Shown here: piece after piece, positions 5,985 to 14,504 of the stretch
Position numbering within the stretch: the stretch's first letter is position 1
Layout: every line of letters begins with the position of its first letter
Assembly (NCBI GenBank): GCA_002431945.1
Contig: DJET01000005.1
Location: 85,193-113,558 of the forward strand
Source of the DNA: Ruminococcaceae bacterium UBA5891
GTDB taxonomy: Bacteria > Bacillota > Clostridia > Oscillospirales > Acutalibacteraceae
Length of the DNA stretch: 28,366 bases
Direction of reading: 5' to 3'
Program-made: the position numbers and the translations under genes
The notes under the pieces: generated by a model
Told to the model about the DNA's origin: nothing
What the model saw: the letters and a program-made list of their open reading frames with translations, nothing else
The model's database searches: none

Positions 5985-6105
5985 TTTATTGGCTTTGAAA
6001 TGCAATTACCTTTTGAGGTTAGCGCAATTTTGTTAATTCAAAGGTCGTCAGCGGCAAATGCTCGCTCGACAAATTCCCTTATGGAAAACTAAAGCGTTAA
6101 ACCTC

Positions 6106-6125
6106 GGGGCTTGGGGCAGAGCCCC
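6106..6125. repeat. Small GC hairpin in the rep leader
   Basis: GGGGCT (6106-6111) and AGCCCC (6120-6125) enclose an 8-nt loop, ending about 10 nt before the rep ribosome binding site at 6139-6144. It could modulate rep translation if transcribed. Confidence 0.4.
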
Positions 6126-6150
6126 AAAAGGAAACAACGGAGGTAAAACT

Positions 6151-6921
6151 ATGCGCTGTCTATACAGAGAAAAAATACATAAATGCGGCGAGTTTTTGGA
6201 AGTCGATATTTTCCCCGTTTTTGAATATCAGCGCGGGCGCAGCAAGAAAAGAAAACCGACAACAGAAACGCAGCAGCGATTAAACCAACGTAACGCCGAA
6301 AGAAAACTCACGCGCCTACTGAACACGAATTTTACAAAGCGCGATATACGCTTTGATTTAACATATAGCGACGAGAATTACCCCGAAACGCCCGAGAACG
6401 CACAACGGCAAATGCAAAATTTCCTCCGTCGCGTTAAGCGTTACCGTGCAAGGCATAATTTGCCCGAGCTTAAATACGTTGCCGTTACCGAGGTAGGAAA
6501 AGAAAACGGGCGGCTGCACCACCATATTGTTATGAGCGGCGGCGTTGATATAAACACCCTTGCGGAAATATGGGGCAAAGGTTATACAACGGCAAAGCCG
6601 TTACAGTTTGACGAGTTTGGTATAACGGGCATTGCGGTATATCTCGTAAAAAGCCCGATACTCGGCAAGCGTTGGAGCGCAAGCCGCAACCTTGAACAGC
6701 CGAAAACGTCCGAACGCGACGGCAGAATACCGCAGTACAAAATACGCGAGTTTGGAAACAGCGGCAACGACAACCGCGCAGAGCTTGAGCGTCTTTATGA
6801 GGGCTACGCCCTGGCAGACTGCAAGCCGTATTACAACGAAATCAACGGCGGCTATTATATAACCGTCCGTATGTATAAAAAGCCCGCTCCGAAACGGAGC
6901 AGAAAGCGAGGGAAACTATGA
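6151..6921 (+). CDS. HUH-type rolling-circle replication initiator (Rep)
   Basis: The protein is 256 aa from ATG 6151 after ACGGAGG; in-frame upstream codons from 6058 have no ribosome site and cover a hairpin. Residues 107-130 (LKYVAVTEVGKENGRLHHHI) hold the HUH metal-binding motif, with HHH at 123-125. Tyr164 in IAVYLVKSP fits the catalytic tyrosine motif (YxxK). The pattern is that of filamentous-phage and Microviridae-like Rep/G2P proteins, which nick one strand and join covalently to its 5' end. The C-terminus is strongly basic. It likely starts genome replication at a site in the preceding hairpin-rich region, an inference from position. Confidence 0.85.
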   Translation: MRCLYREKIHKCGEFLEVDIFPVFEYQRGRSKKRKPTTETQQRLNQRNAERKLTRLLNTNFTKRDIRFDLTYSDENYPETPENAQRQMQNFLRRVKRYRARHNLPELKYVAVTEVGKENGRLHHHIVMSGGVDINTLAEIWGKGYTTAKPLQFDEFGITGIAVYLVKSPILGKRWSASRNLEQPKTSERDGRIPQYKIREFGNSGNDNRAELERLYEGYALADCKPYYNEINGGYYITVRMYKKPAPKRSRKRGKL

Positions 6922-6947
6922 CGCAAAAACGAGAGGAGAAAAAGAAA

Positions 6948-7085
6948 ATGTCAATGTATATCTTTCCCGCCGTCCTTATAGCGCTTGACGTGGGAGCGGC
7001 TATTATGTGCTTTATCGGCAAGGACTACAAAAAGGGCGTATACTGGCTCGCGGCGGCGGTGCTGAATATATGCGTAACTTTTTAA
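6948..7085 (+). CDS. Small two-helix membrane protein
   Basis: ATG 6948 gives a 45-aa protein with GAGAGGAG about 9 nt upstream. An alternative ATG at 6918 overlaps the rep stop and adds a ten-residue basic lead. Two hydrophobic helices (YIFPAVLIALDVGAAIMCFI and VYWLAAAVLNICVTF) flank a short GKDYKKG turn. This hairpin membrane architecture recurs in small phage proteins of unknown role. Its position right after rep suggests co-transcription. Confidence 0.6.
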   Translation: MSMYIFPAVLIALDVGAAIMCFIGKDYKKGVYWLAAAVLNICVTF

Positions 7086-7098
7086 CGGAGGTAAAACT

Positions 7099-7539
7099 AT
7101 GAATTACTTTAAGGCGGCGGAGCAAGTGCTCTCCTCTGTCCCTACTCTCGAGCGGGCATTGGAGAATTTACAGCATAGGCGCGATAGGCTCATAGAAAGC
7201 GGAGCTCCTCGGGAGCCTGGCGCGATTGATTACGGCAAACCGTTTACGGACTCGCATTACGTAAGCGACACTCTTAACGAGCTTTTGGAGCTTACCGAGT
7301 GCTCACGCAATATTGCGGAAACGCAGCGCAAGCTCGCAGAGATTAAGGGCATTATCGACCAGCTGAAAGACGAGTATAAAAAGCTCGTCGTTTTGTGGTA
7401 TCTCGAAAAAAAGCCGAAAGAGGCAGTTATGGAGGAGTTATACATACAGTCGTTAAGCACCGTTTACGACCTCCGTAACCGCGCCGTAGCGGAGTTTGCT
7501 TTGCTTTACTTCGGCGGATCTGCCCTGGGCTCAATTTAG
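7099..7539 (+). CDS. ArpU/RinA-like late transcription regulator
   Basis: The protein is 146 aa from ATG 7099 after ACGGAGG. Residues 55-100 are coiled coil. Residues 100-135 (KKPKEAVMEELYIQSLSTVY then DLRNRAVAEFALLYF) look like the sigma-region-4-type HTH found in ArpU/RinA/DUF1492 phage regulators. Such proteins usually sit just upstream of the HNH-terminase block and switch on late structural and lysis genes. That is exactly its position here, next to a candidate promoter at 7637-7664. The family assignment is by pattern and context. Confidence 0.75.
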   Translation: MNYFKAAEQVLSSVPTLERALENLQHRRDRLIESGAPREPGAIDYGKPFTDSHYVSDTLNELLELTECSRNIAETQRKLAEIKGIIDQLKDEYKKLVVLWYLEKKPKEAVMEELYIQSLSTVYDLRNRAVAEFALLYFGGSALGSI

Positions 7540-7636
7540 GCAATCGAAATAAAGCCGTATAGAAACTTGCTTTAAGCCGTGCTAAACTGATACCGTAGAA
7601 ATAGACGGTAAGGCGGGCGGCTTATAGCTGCTCGCT

Positions 7637-7664
7637 TTGTCGTTGTATCGGTAGCAAATATAAC
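7637..7664 (+). promoter_or_regulatory. Candidate late-operon promoter
   Basis: TTGTCG (7637-7642) and TATAAC (7659-7664) are separated by 16 nt in the 159-bp gap before the HNH gene. The match is moderate. The position, between the late regulator and the packaging genes, is where a regulated late promoter is expected. Confidence 0.35.
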
Positions 7665-7698
7665 TCACTATACGGCGGAGAGGGCGGGACGCTGTTAT

Positions 7699-8004
7699 AT
7701 GCAAGATTTCGCAAAGGCGTTTTATTTGAGCAAAGCCTGGCGCGATACCAGGGAATATATATACAAGCGCGATATGGGCTTATGCGTCCGCTGCGGCAAG
7801 GCGGGCGCAATAGTCCACCACAAAATATATTTAACGCCGCAGAATATAAACAATCCCGCTATCACACTATCGGAGGATAACCTCGAGTTGCTATGCCGTG
7901 AATGTCACGCCATAGAACACGAGGGGCAGCTACCGACAGCAAGCGGGCTTATGTTTGACTCCGAGGGAAACCTCGTAGAAAAGAGGCGATACTATGGAGA
8001 ATAA
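7699..8004 (+). CDS. HNH endonuclease
   Basis: The protein is 101 aa. CVRCGKAG (residues 29-36) and LLCRECHAIEH (about 71-81) supply the zinc knuckles. VHHKIYL near residue 39 gives the catalytic histidines of the HNH motif. HNH proteins coded just before the terminase genes are common in HK97-like phages, where they assist the large terminase in cutting concatemeric DNA during packaging. The start lacks an obvious close ribosome site. The stop overlaps the next gene by 11 nt. Confidence 0.9.
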   Translation: MQDFAKAFYLSKAWRDTREYIYKRDMGLCVRCGKAGAIVHHKIYLTPQNINNPAITLSEDNLELLCRECHAIEHEGQLPTASGLMFDSEGNLVEKRRYYGE

Positions 8005-8239
8005 AATTTGTGAGCTAACAGTTTATACAATGGCTGCGGCTCTTGAGTTTACAGTCTATGCGACAACGGACGACTTCCAGGAGCGGCTTGCGGAGGCTCT
8101 CGAAAACGGAACGGTTATACTTGACACAATAGAGGGGACGAAACTCATACTCAACGCAATCAATGTTGTAGCAATCGAGATACACGCGGCAGAAAAAAAT
8201 AAAAATATTTCTGCAAATACTCCCCCCGTCAAAAAATAA
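7994..8239 (+). CDS. Small hypothetical protein between HNH and terminase
   Basis: The protein is 81 aa, starting within the HNH gene (ATGGAGAAT). It is predicted to be an alpha/beta protein: TVYTMAAALEFTVYATT, then a helix (DFQERLAEALENG) and a strand pair (TKLILNAINVVAIEIHAA). The tail is polar and Lys-rich. No family is recognised. Its place suggests a packaging-module accessory, without direct evidence. Confidence 0.7.
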   Translation: MENKICELTVYTMAAALEFTVYATTDDFQERLAEALENGTVILDTIEGTKLILNAINVVAIEIHAAEKNKNISANTPPVKK

Positions 8240-8338
8240 TGAGGTGCCCTCCTATGAACCGCCTCAGAGTCTCTTTTATGACCGCCCCAGGCGTGTATAA
8301 CCCCCCTACCCTTACAGACGAAAGAAAGGAGAAACAGC

Positions 8339-8707
8339 GTGGACGATACATTATATGCGCGACAGAAAAAAGAGCAGAACAGAATTAAGAAATTGTATAA
8401 AAATCTGCCGAAAGATAAGCTCGAAATTGCAAAAAAACTAATGGAAAGAGCCGCCTATATGCTCGTTTCTCTCGAGGATATGGAGGAAAAAATCAACGAG
8501 GACGGGCTCGTAGTTAAAATGCCGCAGGGCTCCTACACTATCGAGCGGGCGCACCCGTTATTGCAGCCGTATAACGCTATGGTTAAGAACTACAACGCCA
8601 CCTTAAAACAGCTCAACGACCTACTGCCGAACGCCGACGCAGAGGCAGCGGGACAGGCGCTTATGATGTTTGCAACCAAACCGAGCAGGGCGGCAAAATC
8701 GGGTTGA
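8339..8707 (+). CDS. terS: Terminase small subunit (P27-like)
   Basis: The protein is 122 aa from GTG 8339, chosen for AAAGGAG about 7 nt upstream. It is mostly helical, with the phage P27-type pattern: an N-terminal basic helix, LMERAAYMLVSLEDMEEKIN near residue 37, and a C-terminal YNAMVKNYNATLKQLNDLLP segment. It recognises the packaging start on phage DNA and loads the large subunit. The stop overlaps the next start (TTGA at 8704). Position before TerL is the main support beyond the helical pattern. Confidence 0.8.
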   Translation: MDDTLYARQKKEQNRIKKLYKNLPKDKLEIAKKLMERAAYMLVSLEDMEEKINEDGLVVKMPQGSYTIERAHPLLQPYNAMVKNYNATLKQLNDLLPNADAEAAGQALMMFATKPSRAAKSG

Positions 8708-10356
8708 ATTGGGTAAAAGAATACTACCGCCGCATAGAGTGCGGCGACATAGTAACGAGTAAGCGGGTTAGAGCTGTTTACTCGCGGCTCGTTGCCGAAA
8801 TGGACGCAAATACCGACGACTCGCCGTATTATTTCGACGAGGAAACGGGCGAGCGTCCTATTTTGTTTATCGAAACATTTTGCAAGCAGTCCCAGGGCAC
8901 CATAGGCGCGCCTCTCGAGCTTGAGTTATTCCAAAAAGCATATATACAACTGCTTTTCGGTTGGCTCGAAAAAGAAACGGGCTACCGCCGTTTCCGCGAA
9001 ACAATGTTTTTATGTGGACGCAAAAACGGTAAGTCTACTTTGCTTTCGGGCATTGCCCTTTATATGCTCATTGCAGATTATGAGGGCGCGGCGGAGATAT
9101 ACTCCGTTGCGACAAAAAAAGACCAGGCAAAAAAGGTATTGACCGAGGCTGTCAATATGGTTAAGCAATCGCCCGAGCTGCGGGCAGTTGTCAAAAAGCG
9201 CAGAAATGATATTTATTTTCCCGCGACCTCCTCTATCTTTGAGGCGCTCGCGTCGGACTCCAACACCCTGGACGGCTTAAACTCTCACGCCGTTATAATC
9301 GACGAGCTGCACGCAATCCGCGACCGCAATTTATACGAGGTTATGAAACAGTCTACCTCGTCGCGCCGTCAGCCTCTCGTTGTTATGATAACGACCGCGG
9401 GCACCGTGCGCGAGTGCATTTTCGACAATATGTACGAGCTTGCCGCAGACCTTGCGGACGGTAAGAAAAAAGACGATACCTTTTTGCCGATACTCTACGA
9501 GCTCGACAGCCGCGACGAGTGGACTAATCCGCAAATGTGGATTAAAGCTAATCCTGGGCTCGGGAAAATCAAGCAGTATAAAACGCTCGCTAACTTCGTT
9601 GAGAGGGCGAAAAACTCGCCCGCAGACTTGCCAGGCGTTCTATGCAAGGACTTTAACATACGCGAAAATGAAAGCGCCGTATGGCTTTCATTCGAGCAGA
9701 TTAAAAACGCGGCGACGTTTGCTATTGACGACGTTTACAATACCTACGCTATCGGCGGTTGCGACCTCTCGGCTACAACCGACCTTACAGCGGCAACGCT
9801 GCTTATACGCAAGCCGAACGACAAAACGGTTTACGTTTTGCAGCAGTATTTTTTACCGCAAGCCCGCGTCGAGCACCTCGAGGAGAAAAACACAAACGAG
9901 GCACCCTATCGGATATGGGCGGAGCGGGGCTTGCTTACGATATGCGAGGGCAGCCGCGTAAACTTTTCCGACGTAACGGCGTGGTTCGTGCAAATGCGTG
10001 ATGAGCATAAAATAGACGCTTTCAAGGTCGGCTATGACCGCGCGCTCGCGGGCTACTGGGTGGAGGAAATGAAAAGCAACGGCTTTACTATGGAGCCCGT
10101 AGCTCAAGGCGCTTTCACTTGGAGCCAACCTATGCGCGAAATGGGAGCGGCTCTTACCGACAAAATAGTTAATTACAACAATAACCCTATTTTGCTTTGG
10201 TGCCTATCAAATACCGCCGTTAAGAAAAGCGGCTTAAACAATATCCAACCCGTTAAGATAACCGATAAACGCCGCATAGACGGCGCGGTATCGCTGCTTA
10301 ACGCGTGGGTTATCTACGTCAAATACTTTGACGACTATATGTATAACGTGGGGTGA
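8704..10356 (+). CDS. terL: Terminase large subunit
   Basis: The protein is 550 aa, starting at a TTG that overlaps the small-subunit stop. The ATPase domain has Walker A GRKNGKST at residues 105-112 and Walker B VIIDELHA near 196-203, with the coupling motif MITTAGT near 223. The C-terminal half contains the acidic positions of the RNase-H-like nuclease, such as GGCDLSATTDLTAATLLI near 352 and VGYDRALAGYW. Length and order match HK97-type TerL. It pumps DNA into proheads and cuts it at the end. Confidence 0.97.
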   Translation: MNWVKEYYRRIECGDIVTSKRVRAVYSRLVAEMDANTDDSPYYFDEETGERPILFIETFCKQSQGTIGAPLELELFQKAYIQLLFGWLEKETGYRRFRETMFLCGRKNGKSTLLSGIALYMLIADYEGAAEIYSVATKKDQAKKVLTEAVNMVKQSPELRAVVKKRRNDIYFPATSSIFEALASDSNTLDGLNSHAVIIDELHAIRDRNLYEVMKQSTSSRRQPLVVMITTAGTVRECIFDNMYELAADLADGKKKDDTFLPILYELDSRDEWTNPQMWIKANPGLGKIKQYKTLANFVERAKNSPADLPGVLCKDFNIRENESAVWLSFEQIKNAATFAIDDVYNTYAIGGCDLSATTDLTAATLLIRKPNDKTVYVLQQYFLPQARVEHLEEKNTNEAPYRIWAERGLLTICEGSRVNFSDVTAWFVQMRDEHKIDAFKVGYDRALAGYWVEEMKSNGFTMEPVAQGAFTWSQPMREMGAALTDKIVNYNNNPILLWCLSNTAVKKSGLNNIQPVKITDKRRIDGAVSLLNAWVIYVKYFDDYMYNVG

Positions 10357-10360
10357 CACA

Positions 10361-11662
10361 ATGAAAGAAAGACGAGGGCTTTTCGAGGCTATATTCGGGA
10401 AAAAGCCGCAGAAAACAGACGGCTACACCGAATACAAGCTCTTAAATTCCTATCAATCAAATTTTGTACCATTCTCGGGCAACGCCTGGGAGGTTAATAT
10501 GGTGCGAGCTGCCGTCCATTCTTTCGCACGCCGCGCGGCGACGGTACAGCCGCGGCACATTAGACGCGGCGACGGAAAGGTGCTTGACGTAGAGAGCAGC
10601 ACATACAACAACATTTTACAGTTTAAGCCTAACCCGACGACAACGGCTTATAAATTCTATTACCGCCTGGCGGCGCAGTACAAGCTATATAACAACGCGT
10701 TTGCATATCCCGTATGGAATGAGGCGACGGGCAGACTCGAGGCAATTTATAATATCAACGCCCAGGAGATTACCTTACTCGACCACGAGGGCGAGCTGTT
10801 TTGTAAATTCCGCTTTAATAACGGAAAATCGTACATTTTCCCGTATGCGGACTTGGTGCATATCGGCTCAATGTTTGCAGATAACGACGTTTTCGGCTCC
10901 GATAACGGAGCGCTTATGCCCGTTTTGAAAACGGCAAACACCTTTAACCAAAGTATGAGCAAGTTTGCCGAACTCGTAGCGGTTGTGCGCGGCATTTTGA
11001 AAGTGCAAGCCTCCACAAAAAACGAGGACTTAAACCACCGCCGCGACGATTTTATACGGGACAACCTCAAAATGGAAAGCAACGGAGCGGGCGTTATTGT
11101 TACGGATAACAAGTACGATTACACCCCGATTACCGACAAGCAAACGCCGTTACCTACGGGACAGTTGCAGTATATCAAAGACGAGATATACGACTACCTC
11201 GGCACAAATGACGCTATCGTGCAAAATAAAGCCACACCCGAGCAAGAGGAGGACTTTTACGACGGCAAAATCAAGCCCTTTTACGTGCAGCTCGCCCAGG
11301 CGCTCACAAACTGCATTTTTTCCAAAAAAGAGCGCGGCTACGGCAACGAAATAACCGTAGAGGGTAACAAGCTGCAATTTGCAAGGACGAGCGACAAGCT
11401 CGCCGTTGTAAAATACTTGTCCGATATTGGCGGCTTAATGCTCGACCAGGCATTAACAACGCTCGGCTATCCGCCTATCGGCGGCGAGGAGGGCAAGCGC
11501 CGCGTACAGACGCTTAACGTCGTAAACGCAAACAAAGCCGACGAGTACCAGTTAGGCACCGACGCAAAGAAAGAGGAGCCGCCCGAGGACGGCAACGGCG
11601 ACGGAGAGGGCACCGCACCTACTGCGGCACCCGACGACAAGAAAGACGAGGAGGAAACATAA
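10361..11662 (+). CDS. Portal protein (HK97 family)
   Basis: The protein is 433 aa from ATG 10361 (MKERRGLFEAIFGKK), a typical HK97 portal opening; the frame is open from 10328 inside terL but without a good start. The central core includes NMVRAAVHSFARRAATVQPR and HIGSMFADNDVFGSDNGAL. The last 35 residues are very acidic and low complexity (KKEEPPEDGNGDGEGTAPT). It forms the twelve-subunit ring through which DNA enters. TAATG overlap with the protease indicates coupling. Confidence 0.95.
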   Translation: MKERRGLFEAIFGKKPQKTDGYTEYKLLNSYQSNFVPFSGNAWEVNMVRAAVHSFARRAATVQPRHIRRGDGKVLDVESSTYNNILQFKPNPTTTAYKFYYRLAAQYKLYNNAFAYPVWNEATGRLEAIYNINAQEITLLDHEGELFCKFRFNNGKSYIFPYADLVHIGSMFADNDVFGSDNGALMPVLKTANTFNQSMSKFAELVAVVRGILKVQASTKNEDLNHRRDDFIRDNLKMESNGAGVIVTDNKYDYTPITDKQTPLPTGQLQYIKDEIYDYLGTNDAIVQNKATPEQEEDFYDGKIKPFYVQLAQALTNCIFSKKERGYGNEITVEGNKLQFARTSDKLAVVKYLSDIGGLMLDQALTTLGYPPIGGEEGKRRVQTLNVVNANKADEYQLGTDAKKEEPPEDGNGDGEGTAPTAAPDDKKDEEET

Positions 11663-12267
11663 TGCCATATAAACCGAACGAGCGGGAATACAGAGCGGCG
11701 GAGCCGTTTACACTTCCCGACGAAAACAGCGCCGACGAGCTCGTGCTCCGAGGTACGCCTATTGTCTTTGATACCCCTACCGTGCTTTTTGAGGAGGACG
11801 GTATCGAGTATAAAGAGGTTATCGCCCGCGGCGCGCTTGACAGCTGCGATATGAGCGATTTTATCTTTAACCGAAATCACGGGCAGAACGACGCTACCGT
11901 GTATGCCCGCACCCGTAATAATTCCCTCACTTACAACATCACGGAGCGAGGGCTCGATATTGCGGCTTTCCTCGACAAAGAGGACGAGCGGCACCGCAAT
12001 TTACACCGAGATATTCAAAAGCGCCGCGTTGATAAAATGAGTTTTTCGTTCGTTGTGCGTGAGTGCAGCTATGACCGCGAAACACACACTCGGACGATAA
12101 CTAAAATTAAAAAGCTGTACGACGTTTCGGCGGTGGATTTTGCCGCATACAACGAAACGAGCATTACTACGGCAAGGGACTTTTTCTCCGCGGAGCACGA
12201 GAAAGAGTTTAAGGAGCAGGAGCAGCGCCGCCGCCGTCAAATGCTGACAGCAAAAACCTACTGTTAA
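11662..12267 (+). CDS. HK97-family prohead protease
   Basis: The protein is 201 aa. The family signature is complete: LRGTPIVFD near residue 29, FNRNHG with His73, LDIAAFL and MSFSF with Ser127 or Ser129 as the nucleophile, then KLYDVSAVDFAAYNET. It cleaves the capsid N-terminal scaffold domain and itself during prohead maturation. The C-terminus is Arg/Glu-rich helix. It lies between portal and capsid as usual. Confidence 0.96.
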   Translation: MPYKPNEREYRAAEPFTLPDENSADELVLRGTPIVFDTPTVLFEEDGIEYKEVIARGALDSCDMSDFIFNRNHGQNDATVYARTRNNSLTYNITERGLDIAAFLDKEDERHRNLHRDIQKRRVDKMSFSFVVRECSYDRETHTRTITKIKKLYDVSAVDFAAYNETSITTARDFFSAEHEKEFKEQEQRRRRQMLTAKTYC

Positions 12268-12293
12268 AAAATCAAAAAAAGGAGTAAATCACT

Positions 12294-13436
12294 ATGAAAG
12301 AACTTATTAAGAGAATGGCAGAAATCCGCAGCCGCAAGGTAGAACTGCGCGGCGTACTGGAAACCGACGCAAAAGCAGACCTCGACGCTATCGAAAAGGA
12401 GCTCCGCGAGCTTGACGAGGAATATACCAACCTCGAAAAGAGAAAAGCGGTTATCGAGGGTATCGGAGCGGGCACCGTTTCCGTAAATGAAGTGCCTAAC
12501 CCTATCAACAATCGCTCTGCGGACAACTTCGACCAGGACAAGGAGTATCGCTCCGCCTGGCTCAAGCACGTTAGAGGGCTTGACCTTACCGAAAACGAAC
12601 AGCGAGCGCTCACTACTGGCACCTCCTCCGCGGGCGCGGTTATTCCGACCGTAACGCAGAATAAAATCATTGAAAAGGTCAACCAGTATTGCCCGCTGCT
12701 CGACAAAATCGACCTTTTGCGCGTCCCTGGCGGCGTAAAAGTGCCCGCAGAGGGAACTACCGCAGACGCAGCGGTACATACCGAGGGCGCAACCATTACC
12801 GCAGACGGCGACACTCTCTCGAGCGTTACGCTTTCCGCCTACGAGGTTACAAAGCTCGTCACTATTTCAAAGTCTGTCGAGAAAATGGCGATTGACGTTT
12901 TCGAGTCCTGGCTCGTTAATAAGATTGCCCGCAAAATTGCCGAGAAAATCGGCAAGCTGATTATTTTCGGCACGGGCACCAACGAGGCGCAGGGTATCAA
13001 TGTCATTACCTGGAGCGCTACAAACTCCGTAACGGTTGGAAAAACCGCCTCTCTTTCCGCCGCAAACGTGCAGGGCGTTGTCGCGCTGCTTAACGGCGGC
13101 TATGACAACGGCGCGGAGTGGCTTATGTCGAAATCGACTTTCTTTACCGACTTCCACCCGCTTATGAACAACTCAAAGGACAATATCGTTACCGAGGACA
13201 ACGGCGTTTACCGCGTTATGGGCTACCCCGTAAACTTCGACGACCGTATGACCGCGCACGAGGCTATCCTCGGCAACCTTTACAGAGGCTACCTCGGCAA
13301 TATGCCCGAGGACGTTACGATTACCTCGCAGTTTGTAACCCGCGAGAACGCCTACGACTTCCTCGGCTGCGCTATGTTCGACGGCAAGGTGCAGGCGACC
13401 GAGGCTTTCGTTAAAATCGTAAAGGCTACGGCTTAA
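12294..13436 (+). CDS. Major capsid protein (HK97 fold)
   Basis: The protein is 380 aa from ATG 12294 after AAAGGAG. Residues 1-65 are a coiled coil serving as the internal scaffold (delta) domain, rich in Glu/Lys. The boundary region near 100-110 (LTTGTSSAGAVIPT) marks the start of the mature capsid. The rest shows HK97-fold sequence: KVPAEGT, EVTKLVTISKSVEKMAIDVF, GTGTNEAQGIN and VMGYPVNFDDRMTAHEAILG. The adjacent protease should remove the delta domain. Confidence 0.97.
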   Translation: MKELIKRMAEIRSRKVELRGVLETDAKADLDAIEKELRELDEEYTNLEKRKAVIEGIGAGTVSVNEVPNPINNRSADNFDQDKEYRSAWLKHVRGLDLTENEQRALTTGTSSAGAVIPTVTQNKIIEKVNQYCPLLDKIDLLRVPGGVKVPAEGTTADAAVHTEGATITADGDTLSSVTLSAYEVTKLVTISKSVEKMAIDVFESWLVNKIARKIAEKIGKLIIFGTGTNEAQGINVITWSATNSVTVGKTASLSAANVQGVVALLNGGYDNGAEWLMSKSTFFTDFHPLMNNSKDNIVTEDNGVYRVMGYPVNFDDRMTAHEAILGNLYRGYLGNMPEDVTITSQFVTRENAYDFLGCAMFDGKVQATEAFVKIVKATA

Positions 13437-13450
13437 CGGAGGGCTGAACA

Positions 13451-13750
13451 ATGGCGGATATTTCTATACAGTACGTAGCGGGTATTCGCCAGTATCTACG
13501 CATTAACCATACACGTTTTGACGCAGAAATTACCGACCTAATAGGAGCGGCAAGAGCCGACCTCCTATTAGGCGGTATCTCCGAAAAGAAAGTAAACGAC
13601 GAAAGCGACGCTCTTATAAAGCGGGCTATCGTCGTTTATGTCAAAGCAGAGTTTGGACTCGATAACGCAGACGGCGACAAGTACCGCGAGAGCTACGGTA
13701 TGCTCAAGCGGCATTTAATGCTTTCGAGCGAATATACCGAGGAGGCGTAG
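13451..13750 (+). CDS. Head-tail connector (gp6-like adaptor)
   Basis: The protein is 99 aa and all-helical, with YVAGIRQYLRINHTRFDAEI then TDLIGAARADLLLGGI, the pattern of HK97 gp6-like adaptors that form a ring under the portal. It sits directly after the capsid gene with a 14-nt gap and GGAGGG ribosome site. Function follows from family pattern and fixed gene order. Confidence 0.88.
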   Translation: MADISIQYVAGIRQYLRINHTRFDAEITDLIGAARADLLLGGISEKKVNDESDALIKRAIVVYVKAEFGLDNADGDKYRESYGMLKRHLMLSSEYTEEA

Positions 13751-13752
13751 TT

Positions 13753-14058
13753 ATGTTATGGCGAGAAATCGGGTATTTGTGCTCGGAAAAAGAAACGCTT
13801 GACTCTCTCGGAAAACCTTTTAAGACTTTCGAGAAAAAAGAGGTTTTCTGCAATGAAAAAGGCGTTAAGCGAAACGAATTTTACCAGGCACAAGCCCAGG
13901 GCTACCGCCCCGAGCTTTGCGTAGAAATTAAGGCTTGCGACTATGAGCGAGAGGGACACTTTGAGTATGACGGGACAATGTACCGCGTTATCCGCACATA
14001 CCCCGTAAAAAACGAGTGCCTCGAGCTTATATGTCAAGCCCTGGTTGCGGACGATTGA
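13753..14058 (+). CDS. Head closure / head-tail joining protein
   Basis: The protein is 101 aa and mainly beta: an N-terminal LWREIGYLCSEK strand pair, VFCNEKGVKRNEFYQAQAQG loop, LCVEIKACDYE and YDGTMYRVIRTYPV. This is the pattern of SPP1 gp16-like stoppers. It is placed 2 nt after the adaptor and before the tail terminator. It probably seals DNA in the head and accepts the tail. Confidence 0.85.
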   Translation: MLWREIGYLCSEKETLDSLGKPFKTFEKKEVFCNEKGVKRNEFYQAQAQGYRPELCVEIKACDYEREGHFEYDGTMYRVIRTYPVKNECLELICQALVADD

Positions 14059-14079
14059 CGCAGAGAGGAGGCGTTGCCT

Positions 14080-14490
14080 ATGGCAGCAAATACAACGGCG
14101 CTTATTAAAGCTCTGCGGGAGCGGGTTAATAAAATCCTCACGACCTATTACGAGGAGGCACCGTCGAAAGCCTATTACGAGGAGGCGCAGTCGAAAGACG
14201 CAGTATTTCCGTATGCGGTCATTAGCGGAGTTAATATTATTGACCTTGCGGCGGGCGACCTTGCCTCATTCTACCTCGATATATGGGTAGACGAGAAACA
14301 GCCGACCGCGACCGAGCAGCTCGAGAGCTTATGCGACGCGCTCCGTAATGAGCTTACGGGTGCCGTAATTGCCGAAAGCGGCGTTTTCGCCGCGCATATC
14401 GGCTTTGACAATCAAAACGCTATTGCCGACAGCGAATACGATATAGCGCATAGGCGTTTATCTATGTCGGCTCGAACTTTTTACAATTAG
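14080..14490 (+). CDS. Tail terminator / tail completion protein
   Basis: The protein is 136 aa from ATG 14080, chosen over TTG 14074 because AGAGGAGG ends 8 nt upstream. An N-terminal helix (LIKALRERVNKILTTYYEEA) is followed by strands (FPYAVISGV, FYLDIWVDE) and a helix (TATEQLESLCDALRNEL). This is the SPP1 gp17/lambda gpU-like alpha/beta pattern. A 27-bp tandem duplication adds the repeat YYEEAPSKA-YYEEAQSKD near residues 23-40. It sits just before the tail tube gene. Confidence 0.8.
   Translation: MAANTTALIKALRERVNKILTTYYEEAPSKAYYEEAQSKDAVFPYAVISGVNIIDLAAGDLASFYLDIWVDEKQPTATEQLESLCDALRNELTGAVIAESGVFAAHIGFDNQNAIADSEYDIAHRRLSMSARTFYN
14146..14199 (+). repeat. 27-bp tandem duplication in tail terminator gene
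   Basis: Two in-frame copies (14146-14172 and 14173-14199) of a unit starting TATTACGAGGAGGC differ at about four positions. Each copy encodes YYEEAxSKx. It is an in-frame insertion relative to a simpler N-terminal helix-to-strand link. Confidence 0.85.
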
Positions 14491-14504
14491 GAGGCAATAA
14501 AGAT

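Larger units (their letters stand above)
5579..6150. other. 572-bp gene-free, hairpin-rich region (candidate origin)
   Basis: No convincing gene is present on either strand. The stretch holds at least four inverted repeats (5586-5616, 5858-5899, 5914-5984, 6106-6125). It lies directly in front of a HUH-type Rep gene, as origins of rolling-circle replicons often do. A nick site cannot be identified by eye. The origin call is an inference from position and structure. Confidence 0.4.

Noticed and set aside
12272..12814. 180-aa and 171-aa minus-strand frames opposite the capsid gene
   Set aside because: Low-complexity Ser-rich or Phe/Val-rich sequence opposite a confidently identified capsid coding region, with no ribosome sites.
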